Shown here in pieces: positions 8,071 through 15,127 of a DNA stretch of 22,990 bases. The translations under genes were made by a program, and so were the position numbers. A model generated the notes under the pieces. The model saw nothing but the letters and a program-made list of their open reading frames with translations. It ran no database searches and was not told the DNA's origin. Numbering within the stretch: position 1 is the first letter of the stretch; each line of letters starts with the position of its first letter. Source of the stretch: Lachnospiraceae bacterium (GTDB lineage: Bacteria; Bacillota; Clostridia; Lachnospirales; Lachnospiraceae); the NCBI GenBank assembly GCA_900772675.1, contig CAAGRM010000165.1, positions 1-22,990 on the forward strand, read 5' to 3'.

Positions 8071-11034
8071 ATGACAGAAAAGAAGGAGTTTCAGGTAAAC
8101 AAAAACACACCGTTCTGGGATGCATCACTGACGGATCAGGAAAGAATCGACTGGCTGTTAAAAGAAATGACGGTCGAAGAAAAACTGGGATACCTCGCCA
8201 GCTCTTCCCCGGATCTGCCGCGCCTTGGCATTCCGGGAGTCTCTGTGGGCGGTGAGGCGGCACACGGCGTTGAGGGCAGAAACGATCAGAACGGTCTTGG
8301 AAAACCGGATGTGACAACATCCTTCCCACAGCCGATCGGTATGAGTGCATCCTGGGACCCGGAGCTGATCCGACAGGCCGGTGAAGTAACGGGAACCGAG
8401 GCGCGCGTTGTATGGCACCGCCACCAGGGCCATGGACTCAGCAGATGGGCACCGACCGTTGATCTTGAGCGCGATCCGAGATGGGGAAGAAACGAAGAAG
8501 GTTACGGAGAGGATCCTGTGCTGACCGGAAAAATGGCCGGTGCTTATATCCGGGGAATGCAGGGCGATGATCCGAAGTATCTGCGCTGTGCAGCGACCTT
8601 AAAGCATTTCTATGGAAACAACACGGAGGTCGGCCGCGGATGGAAAAATTCTTCCATTGACCCGCGGAACAAATATGAGCTGTATCTGGAGCCATTCCGC
8701 AGATGTATTGAGGACGGCGGCGCAGAGGGCATTATGACGGCATATAACAAGATCAACGGAACGATCGGTATCCTGAATCCGGAAGTGACCGATATTCTGA
8801 AAAAACAGTACGGTCTCCGTCACGTTGTCAGCGACGGCGGTGCGATGGGACTTGTCGTGAATCTGCATCACTATTTCGGACAGCATGCGGAGACGATCGC
8901 AACGGCGCTGAAAGCCGGTGTGGATGCCATGTCTGACGATCCGCGTATGGTAGAGCAGGCGGCACGCGAGGCATATGAGCTTGGCATTCTGAAAGAAGAG
9001 GATATGGACCGCTCTATTCGCTGTATGATGGAGACGAAGCTTCGTCTCGGCGTTTATGATCGGGAAAACCTGAATCCGTATGACCGTGTGACCGAAGACG
9101 ATATCGATTCCCCGAAGGCACGTGAAATCTGTAAAGAGCTGAGCCGTGAATCGATCGTACTTCTGAAAAATGAAAACGGAGTGCTGCCGCTTGACAAAGC
9201 TCTGAAAGCAGAAGATATCGCCATTGTCGGACCGCTTGGTGATGCATGGTATCAGGACTGGTACGGCGGAACGGCGCCATATCGCACAACCTTCCTGAAG
9301 GGGATGGAAGCACTGAAGCAGGAGAGCATTACATTCGCAGATGGTCTGGATCGTGTTGTTTTCCGCTGTGATGGAAAAGGTCTTGCCGTAGCAGAAGACG
9401 GAACACTTCAGATGGCAGATGAGCCGGATGTGTTTATCAAAGAATACTGGGGTGAGGGAAGCTATACGTTCAAGAGTGTCCGTACCGGAAAATACCTCGG
9501 CGCAAGACTCTCAGAGTCGCAGGGAGAAAAGCCGAAAATGGGGCAGATTGCGGCAGACAAGGAGGAAGCCTTCGACTGGTTCGTGATGGAAATTTTCCAT
9601 GTGGAGCCGCAGGAGGATGGCAGCGTTGTGCTGACCAACCGTTTCCATTACCCGGTTTACAGAGATGCGGAGGGATTTTTCTCCTTCGAGCAAACGGAGG
9701 GAACTCCGATCACGATGGAGGTTGTCGAAAACGGAATTGAAAAAGCAGTTGCTGCAGTCCGGGGCAAAAAGCAGGTTTTACTTGCGCTCGGCTGTAACTC
9801 CGTGATCAATGCGAAAGAGGAGATCGACCGCAACACACTGGAGCTGCCAGAGGAGCAGGAGATGCTGCTTGACCGGATCGCAGAGGTCAATCCGAATACC
9901 GTTCTGGTGCTGTTTACGAATTATCCGTATACACTTCAGAATGCGATGGAAAAACTACCGGCGATCATCATGTCTGCAACGGGAAGCCAGGATATGGGAA
10001 GTGCAATGGCAGAAGCTGTGCTTGGAACCTATGCACCGGCCGGCCGTCTGAATATGACCTGGTATGAGAGTATCGATCAGCTGCCGGACATTGACGATTA
10101 CGACATTATCAAAGGGAAAAGAACGTACCGCTATTTCGACGGGAAGGTATTGTATCCATTCGGCTATGGCCTGACGTATACCACATTTGCGTATGAGAAC
10201 TATAAGGTTTCCTTAAAAGACGACCGCCTGCTGCAGATTTCCCTCGATGTAAAGAACACCGGCGATACCGCAAGCGACGAGGTTGTCCAGATCTACGGTT
10301 CCGCTCTGGAATCCTGCGTGAAGAAACCAATCTGCCAGCTGCTTGATTTTGTTCGTGTGAAAAACATTGCCCCGGGCGAGACGAGACACGTCGCACTGGA
10401 AATCCCGGTGGAGGAGCTTCGCTTCTACGATGTCATCAGCCGCAGACTGATGGTAGAAGAAGGAACATATGAAATCTATGCGGGCGCATCCTGCAAGGAT
10501 AAAGCCGTTTTCGCAGAAATCTTTATTCCGGGCGGAAAGAGGGGAGTGCGCGATCTGAGTGCATTTACCGCGGCAGACCACTACGATGATTACGAGAACA
10601 TGTATCTGACGGAAGGCCACTTCAATTTCAAGGCAGTCCGCGTGCAGGATGAGACGAAAGAAGGTGTTCTCGTTTACCGTGACTGTGATCTTTCCGATGC
10701 TGCTGTTCTGGCACTTCATGTGAAGAGTGAACGCGGCGGCAGTGTGGAAGCCTTTGTGGACGGTGTTTCAATGGGAAGCTTTATCGGTGACACAAGAACC
10801 TGCGAGTTCCGCAGCGCCCCGAAACTGGACCGCTATGCGGAGGAAGAAGTAAAAGAGCGCAACCGGTACCGTGAACCGGTGTATGAGGATATCGAAATTT
10901 CCCTCGCAGACAGACCGCAGACGGACGGCGTATCTGAGATCCGTCTTGTCCTGAGGGGGGATATGCGGATCTGCTATCTGCGTGTGCTGAAAAATCAGAG
11001 CACAGGAAAAATTCAGATGGGCGTAGCAAACTAA
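8071..11034 (+). CDS. Family 3 glycoside hydrolase (beta-glucosidase/beta-xylosidase type) with insert
   Basis: Retaining exo-glycosidase of 987 aa. It has no signal peptide, so it acts in the cytoplasm on sugar delivered by the ABC importer upstream. The catalytic (beta/alpha)8 domain covers about residues 20-330, with the GH3 motif DLERDPRWGRNEEGYGEDP (131-149), KHF (178-180) and the predicted nucleophile Asp255 in HVVSDGGAMG. The alpha/beta sandwich domain spans about 355-700, interrupted at about 427-550 by a segment that looks like a beta-trefoil (YTFKSVRTGKYLGARL; DWFVMEIFHVEPQEDGSVVL). A fibronectin-III-like domain (about 712-810) and a C-terminal beta-rich, CBM6-like domain (about 850-975) follow. 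GGGAGG stands about 10 bases before the ATG. Exact sugar specificity cannot be read from sequence. Confidence 0.93.
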   Translation: MTEKKEFQVNKNTPFWDASLTDQERIDWLLKEMTVEEKLGYLASSSPDLPRLGIPGVSVGGEAAHGVEGRNDQNGLGKPDVTTSFPQPIGMSASWDPELIRQAGEVTGTEARVVWHRHQGHGLSRWAPTVDLERDPRWGRNEEGYGEDPVLTGKMAGAYIRGMQGDDPKYLRCAATLKHFYGNNTEVGRGWKNSSIDPRNKYELYLEPFRRCIEDGGAEGIMTAYNKINGTIGILNPEVTDILKKQYGLRHVVSDGGAMGLVVNLHHYFGQHAETIATALKAGVDAMSDDPRMVEQAAREAYELGILKEEDMDRSIRCMMETKLRLGVYDRENLNPYDRVTEDDIDSPKAREICKELSRESIVLLKNENGVLPLDKALKAEDIAIVGPLGDAWYQDWYGGTAPYRTTFLKGMEALKQESITFADGLDRVVFRCDGKGLAVAEDGTLQMADEPDVFIKEYWGEGSYTFKSVRTGKYLGARLSESQGEKPKMGQIAADKEEAFDWFVMEIFHVEPQEDGSVVLTNRFHYPVYRDAEGFFSFEQTEGTPITMEVVENGIEKAVAAVRGKKQVLLALGCNSVINAKEEIDRNTLELPEEQEMLLDRIAEVNPNTVLVLFTNYPYTLQNAMEKLPAIIMSATGSQDMGSAMAEAVLGTYAPAGRLNMTWYESIDQLPDIDDYDIIKGKRTYRYFDGKVLYPFGYGLTYTTFAYENYKVSLKDDRLLQISLDVKNTGDTASDEVVQIYGSALESCVKKPICQLLDFVRVKNIAPGETRHVALEIPVEELRFYDVISRRLMVEEGTYEIYAGASCKDKAVFAEIFIPGGKRGVRDLSAFTAADHYDDYENMYLTEGHFNFKAVRVQDETKEGVLVYRDCDLSDAAVLALHVKSERGGSVEAFVDGVSMGSFIGDTRTCEFRSAPKLDRYAEEEVKERNRYREPVYEDIEISLADRPQTDGVSEIRLVLRGDMRICYLRVLKNQSTGKIQMGVAN

Positions 11035-11062
11035 CCAGATAACGTATTGTCTGAAAAAAGTA

Positions 11063-11091
11063 TTGACAAATTGTGTGAATATGAATAAAAT
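11063..11091 (+). promoter_or_regulatory. Sigma-A promoter for the FMN riboswitch-ribU unit
   Basis: Consensus TTGACA (11063-11068), a 17-bp spacer and TAAAAT (11086-11091). The start would be near 11098, just upstream of the riboswitch aptamer. Confidence 0.85.
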
Positions 11092-11116
11092 ATTCCTGTA
11101 AAAACAAAATACGGAG

Positions 11117-11237
11117 ATCTTCAGGGCAGGGTGTGATTCCCTACTGGCGGTATAGTCCGCGACCCGCTGCGATATCAAACAGCGGCTGACTCGGTGCAAC
11201 TCCGGGACCAACAGTTAAAGTCTGGATGAAAGAAGAT
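11117..11237 (+). promoter_or_regulatory. FMN riboswitch (RFN element)
   Basis: The conserved RFN core is clear: CAGGGCAGGGTGTGATTCCC, then CTACTGGCGGTA, GTCCGCGACCCGC, GACTCGGTG and CCGGGACCAACAGTTAAAGT (in part), closing with GGATGAAAGAAGA. The basal stem pairs ATCTTC (11117-11122) with GAAGAT (11232-11237). A variable stem-loop (CCGCTGcgatatcaaaCAGCGG) lies inside. It is followed by an intrinsic terminator, so FMN should turn off expression of ribU by premature termination. Confidence 0.97.
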
Positions 11238-11270
11238 GAAATAAAATTTATTTGCATGGAAATATTTTTG

Positions 11271-11311
11271 GTGCCCTGAATTCAAGAAAAGGAATTCAGG
11301 GCACTTTTTTT
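11271..11311 (+). terminator. Riboswitch-controlled terminator before ribU
   Basis: A perfect 13-bp stem (11271-11283 with 11292-11304) with an 8-nt loop, followed by T7. It is 33 bp beyond the riboswitch and about 140 bp before ribU, the normal expression platform for an off-switch. Confidence 0.93.
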
Positions 11312-11401
11312 CGCGGGCAACGAGCCAAAGTCCGTGCTTGCACGAGACCTTGGCGACTGCCGCGAAAACGAGTTCAAATTCGTGGAGCGTATTTGGACTC
11401 G
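11312..11401 (+). other. Two further hairpins between the riboswitch terminator and ribU
   Basis: Immediately after the terminator, 11312-11364 folds into a long imperfect hairpin: outer arms CGCGGGCA/TGCCGCG, inner GCCAA/TTGGC and GTGC/GCAC around a TT loop. A second hairpin pairs 11369-11382 with 11388-11401, 14 positions with one wobble and one mismatch. A riboswitch platform does not need these. They may stabilise the mRNA or be a small palindromic repeat element. Confidence 0.6.
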
Positions 11402-11453
11402 TTACTTCCGGCAGAACCGGTCAAGATCTCCAGAAAAAAGGAGAAATGCAGTT

Positions 11454-12095
11454 ATGAATGCACAGACAACAGCAAAACAGACATCAAAGATGTCGCAAAT
11501 CGGAAAAACCCGTTACATGGTACAGGTGGCAATGCTCGGCGCAGCCGCAGTCGTATTGATGTTTTTTGACATCCCGCTTCCGTTTGCCCCGAGTTTCTAC
11601 AAGATTGATTTAAGCGAAGTTCCGGTGCTGATCGGAGCCTTTGCAATGGGACCTCTTGCCGGAGCTGCGATTGAGCTGATCAAGATTCTGCTGAACCTTG
11701 TCATGAAAGGAAGTACCACTGCAGGTGTTGGCGAGGTAGCAAACTTCCTGATCGGCTGTGCGTATGTTATGCCGGCCGCATGGATCTACAAAACACAGAA
11801 AACAAAGAAAAATGCCATGATCGGTATGGCAGTCGGAACCGTATTTCTGGCAGCAGCCGGCGGTCTTCTGAACGCTTTTGTACTGCTACCGGCTTATGCA
11901 GCAGCCTTTGGAATGCCGATGGATGCCCTTGTGGGAATGGGATCTGCAGTCAACAAAGCAATTACAAGTCTTCCGACCTTTGTTCTGTTTGCCGTTGTAC
12001 CGTTTAATATCATCAAAGGTGTTGTGGTATCACTGGTAACCATGCTTCTGTACAAGCACATCAGCAGACTGCTGAAGGGTGAGGCGATGAACTAA
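11454..12095 (+). CDS. ribU: Riboflavin ECF transporter substrate-binding subunit
   Basis: Membrane S-component that captures riboflavin and works with the shared ECF module (EcfA, EcfA', EcfT), whose genes are not in the window. The protein is 213 aa, in the usual RibU range, with about six hydrophobic segments after a short polar N-terminus. FDIPLPFAPSFYKIDLSEVP and the following segment GAFAMGPLAGAAIELIKILL are characteristic of RibU. The start at 11454 follows AAAAAAGGAG about 9 bases upstream; a longer in-frame reading from 11334 runs through the hairpin region and is rejected. Regulation by the upstream FMN riboswitch gives strong support for the substrate. A terminator follows at 12153-12197. 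Confidence 0.96.
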   Translation: MNAQTTAKQTSKMSQIGKTRYMVQVAMLGAAAVVLMFFDIPLPFAPSFYKIDLSEVPVLIGAFAMGPLAGAAIELIKILLNLVMKGSTTAGVGEVANFLIGCAYVMPAAWIYKTQKTKKNAMIGMAVGTVFLAAAGGLLNAFVLLPAYAAAFGMPMDALVGMGSAVNKAITSLPTFVLFAVVPFNIIKGVVVSLVTMLLYKHISRLLKGEAMN

Positions 12096-12152
12096 TCGTC
12101 ATTTTCGAAATCATTTCCGGAAACGGAGAATCGATCCATACGTTGTAGAGAG

Positions 12153-12200
12153 AGACGGACAAAATGCAGAGAGAAATTTTCTGCTTTTTGTCCGTCTTTG
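12153..12200 (+). terminator. Terminator after ribU
   Basis: A long stem: AGACGGACAAAA (12153-12164) pairs with TTTTGTCCGTCT (12186-12197), and GCAGA with TCTGC extends it after one mismatch. A T-rich stretch follows. Confidence 0.85.
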
Positions 12201-12214
12201 TTACTGTTCACGCA

Positions 12215-12241
12215 GCACCGGAACACTTGCTGTTCTGGTGC
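12215..12241. other. Unassigned 11-bp hairpin in the ribU downstream gap
   Basis: GCACCGGAACA (12215-12225) pairs with TGTTCTGGTGC (12231-12241), with one wobble and a 5-nt loop. No T-run follows on either strand. It lies 18 bp beyond the ribU terminator and is not part of any gene. Confidence 0.5.
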
Positions 12242-12291
12242 GTAAGAAAGAACCCGTCTTTTGAAATTTTACGGGAAATGACGGCAATGGA

Positions 12292-12321
12292 TTGCCCACA
12301 CAGGCCTTTTGGTGGTACAAT
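12292..12321 (+). promoter_or_regulatory. Candidate promoter for the small acidic protein and NUDIX gene
   Basis: TTGCCC (12292-12297) and TACAAT (12316-12321) with an 18-bp spacer, about 35 bp before the next start codon. Confidence 0.5.
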
Positions 12322-12356
12322 GAAGCATAATCGATAAAAGAAAACGAGGGCAGAAT

Positions 12357-12614
12357 ATGAAGGAATTATATGAAATGATTGAAAAGAAAATCCGGGAATC
12401 CGGCTATCCGCGTCCGATTGTGGGAAGCGATGTTTACGATGACATCTGCGACCAGATTGAGGGAAAGGAAAACGGTTCGTACGTGGTATTATCCAAGTTT
12501 GACGACGATGTGATTTTCGAATACCACATCACTGTTATGGATGATGAATTCAACCTCGGTGTGCTGACAATGCGCACCCCGGAGGGCGTGTTCGAGACAG
12601 ATTTTGACCAGTAA
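12357..12614 (+). CDS. Small acidic protein of unknown function
   Basis: 85 aa, rich in Asp and Glu, with no signal peptide or membrane segment. The N-terminal third (MKELYEMIEKKIRESGYPRP) is likely helical; the rest (SYVVLSKFDDDVIFEYHITV, then FNLGVLTMRTPEG) looks like an antiparallel beta sheet. I do not recognise the family. GAGGGC stands before the ATG, a plausible promoter lies upstream, and the NUDIX gene starts 26 bp after its stop, so the two are probably co-transcribed. Codon choice resembles its neighbours. A regulatory or partner role with the NUDIX enzyme is possible but unsupported. Confidence 0.8.
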   Translation: MKELYEMIEKKIRESGYPRPIVGSDVYDDICDQIEGKENGSYVVLSKFDDDVIFEYHITVMDDEFNLGVLTMRTPEGVFETDFDQ

Positions 12615-12640
12615 AAGAGAAAAGAAAGAGGTTGTTATTT

Positions 12641-13246
12641 ATGCCGAATGTTGAAAAAATCACAAAACAGACGGAAAATCCGTTCGTAAATCTTTACCTG
12701 GTGGAAGGAACAAACAAAGTAAACCATCACTTCCGCTATTATGTGGCTTCCCGCGCAAAATCCATCGAGCAGATGAAGATCAAAACAAGAAAAAATACGC
12801 CGGACGGCGTGCTGATGTACAGTTTGTACGGGGAAAAGCGCGACAAAATTGTTCTGGTGCGCCAGTACCGCGTTTCCATTGACGACTACATCTATGAATT
12901 CCCGGCAGGGCTGGTAGAACCGGGCGAGGAGTTCCACGAGGCTGCCGTGCGCGAAATGCATGAGGAGACCGGTCTTACGTTCCACCCGTTGAAAGTAGAT
13001 CCCTGCTACGAGAAACCGTTCTTCACCACAATCGGTCTGACCGATGAAGCATGCTCTGCCGTTTACGGCTGGTGCGAGGGCGAGATCAGCCGCAAATACC
13101 TCGAAGAGAGCGAAGTGATCGAAGTTGTCCTTGCCGACCGCGAGGAGGCAAAGAGAATCTTAAAGGAAGAAAATGTAGCAATTATGTGTTCTTATCATCT
13201 GATGCATTTTATTCACGATGAGGAGCCGTTTGCGTTTTTACAATAG
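12641..13246 (+). CDS. NUDIX hydrolase, ADP-ribose pyrophosphatase-like
   Basis: Hydrolase of 201 aa for nucleoside diphosphates linked to another group, most likely ADP-ribose or similar sugar nucleotides. The complete Nudix box is at residues 90-112 (G-x5-E-x7-REMHEETGL), which binds the metal ions. The preceding VRQYR and YEFPAG are typical of the ADP-ribose pyrophosphatase branch. The start at 12641 is an ATG preceded by AGAGG with 9 bases spacing; an upstream in-frame TTG at 12632 is less likely. It follows the small acidic protein gene in one unit and converges on the ABC exporter gene, which ends 45 bp away. No strong terminator is visible in that short gap. Confidence 0.92.
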   Translation: MPNVEKITKQTENPFVNLYLVEGTNKVNHHFRYYVASRAKSIEQMKIKTRKNTPDGVLMYSLYGEKRDKIVLVRQYRVSIDDYIYEFPAGLVEPGEEFHEAAVREMHEETGLTFHPLKVDPCYEKPFFTTIGLTDEACSAVYGWCEGEISRKYLEESEVIEVVLADREEAKRILKEENVAIMCSYHLMHFIHDEEPFAFLQ

Positions 13247-13291
13247 CATAATGGCTCCCATTTACGGTGTGAAGGACGGGAGAAGGAAGGC

Positions 13292-15127
13292 TCAGGCATT
13301 TGCGGGAGTGGTGTAGTATTGAGCCTGGGTCTCGTAGAGGGAGGCGTAGATGCCGTGTTTGGCAAGAAGCGTGTCGTGGGTGCCGTCCTCTGCGATGCGG
13401 CCGTGGTCGAGGACCACAATGCGGTCACAGAATTTGCAGCTGCTCATGCGGTGGGAGATGTAGACGGCGGTTTTACCGGAAACCATCTGGCTGAATTGTT
13501 CGTAGATTTCAGCTTCGGCGATTGGATCGAGGGCAGCGGTCGGCTCGTCGAGGATGACGAACGGGGCATCCTTGTAGAGGGCGCGGGCGATGGCGGTGCG
13601 CTGGGCCTCGCCGCCGGAAAGGTCGACACCGGTGCCGTTGTTGTTGTAGAGGCGTGTGTGTGCTCCCTGGGGGAGACGTTGTACGCGTTCTGTGAGTCCG
13701 ACCTTTGCAAGAGAGGACTGTAAAGCAGCTTCATCAATCTCGGTTCCGGCGGCGATGTTTTCGTCGAGTGGGAGGGAGAACAGGTGGAAATCCTGGAAGA
13801 CGACGGAGAATGCCTGCGTGTACTCTTTGTAGTTATATTTGCGGATGTCAATGCCATTCAGGGTGATGTAACCTGAAGTTGGCTCATACAGGCGGCAGAG
13901 CAGCTTGATGAGTGTTGTCTTTCCGGCCCCGTTACGGCCAACGAGGGCGGTTTTTTCGCCGACGGCAAAGGACAGTGTCACATGCTCGAGCACCGGAATG
14001 TCTGTGCCGGGATAGGAGAAGGAAACGTCGTGGAAGGCAAAGGCGTACTGACCGTCGTCACGTTTTTCGATCGGGAGTGTGCCGTCGTACGACATGGATG
14101 GCTGTGCGATGAAATCCTCATACGTCGCAAGATACGAATTGATATAGTCGAACTCCGATCCGGTTGCGAGAAATGTCTGAAGATCACTCATGGCGCGTGT
14201 CACGGAACCGGCATACAGAAGAACATCCCCGATGGGGAGAACGCCGTACAGAGCCCTGGCGCCGATCACAAGGTATGCAGTGAAATTGGAAAGGAGCGAA
14301 AGCAGCGCGTTTTTTCCGTCTGTGATGGCGGAGAAGCGGGCGAAGTCGAGGTACATCGGCAGAAAGTGTTCCATGGCCTTTCCAAACTGTGCGTCGAGAA
14401 AACCATCGAGATGACCGATACGGATATCGTCCGCACGCCGTTCTTCGAGCATCACATTGACGAGATAATTGGCGACGGAGTTGGAATGGTCGTTGCCCTG
14501 GTTCAGCTCAATTTTTTTCTGCGTACTCTCGCGGTTGATGCGGGAGGAAAGAGCCAGCTGCAGTCCGCAGAGCAGGAGCAGCGCGAGTGTCGAAAACGGC
14601 GAGGTAAAGAAGTTTTTCATGCTGCTGCCCGGCAGAAGGAACAGGCGGAGCAGGAAGAACAACGCATAGAGAAGGGAGAGCAGGGAAGTCATCATCGTAT
14701 GGATCACGATCAGCTGGTCACCCACATTTCCTGACCCCATGGAAGAGACATTGGTGCGCCGGATGGCATCCATGGTCTCTGCTTTTTCGAATTTTTCAAA
14801 TTCCAGCTCCAGTGCTTTTGCGGTGATTTTCTGTTCGGTGAGCGCAAGACAGAACTCCTTCTGGCCGTCGAGATACTGGCGGCAGACCTTTTCAAACAGC
14901 CCAAGTCCATACTGCACGAGCAGAAAGACGACGACGGTATACAGACAGGCGCGGTACGATTCTGCAAGTAGCAGATTCAGAATCCGCGCTGAGAAAAACA
15001 AGGAGAGATACGGAAGTGTGGCAGCGGCAAAAGCGCTTCCGAACAGCCAGAACAGCACGCGGTGATTGCCCTGGCTGATCATATTTAAAAAGCGGCAGAC
15101 GGCATGAAACCGTTCTTTCATTTTCAT
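13292..15127 (-). CDS. ABC exporter half-transporter (permease-ATPase fusion), second of pair
   Basis: 611 aa: an N-terminal six-helix exporter-type membrane domain (about residues 15-330) and a C-terminal ATPase. The ATPase has Walker A GRNGAGKTT (from residue 397), Q-loop VVFQD, signature LSGGE (503-507), Walker B with catalytic Glu528 (VILDE) and switch His559 (ISHR). All key residues are intact. Its ATG overlaps the TGA of the preceding exporter gene by one base (TGATG at 15125-15129), which points to coupled translation and a heterodimer. Such pairs export peptides, lipids or drugs; no peptidase domain or precursor gene is seen, so the cargo is unknown. Confidence 0.93.
   Translation of the reverse strand: MKMKERFHAVCRFLNMISQGNHRVLFWLFGSAFAAATLPYLSLFFSARILNLLLAESYRACLYTVVVFLLVQYGLGLFEKVCRQYLDGQKEFCLALTEQKITAKALELEFEKFEKAETMDAIRRTNVSSMGSGNVGDQLIVIHTMMTSLLSLLYALFFLLRLFLLPGSSMKNFFTSPFSTLALLLLCGLQLALSSRINRESTQKKIELNQGNDHSNSVANYLVNVMLEERRADDIRIGHLDGFLDAQFGKAMEHFLPMYLDFARFSAITDGKNALLSLLSNFTAYLVIGARALYGVLPIGDVLLYAGSVTRAMSDLQTFLATGSEFDYINSYLATYEDFIAQPSMSYDGTLPIEKRDDGQYAFAFHDVSFSYPGTDIPVLEHVTLSFAVGEKTALVGRNGAGKTTLIKLLCRLYEPTSGYITLNGIDIRKYNYKEYTQAFSVVFQDFHLFSLPLDENIAAGTEIDEAALQSSLAKVGLTERVQRLPQGAHTRLYNNNGTGVDLSGGEAQRTAIARALYKDAPFVILDEPTAALDPIAEAEIYEQFSQMVSGKTAVYISHRMSSCKFCDRIVVLDHGRIAEDGTHDTLLAKHGIYASLYETQAQYYTTPANA

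Noticed and set aside
13247..13291. Terminator between the convergent NUDIX and ABC exporter genes
   Set aside because: Only 5-6 bp stems with long loops (for example 13255-13282) and no adjacent T-run could be found.
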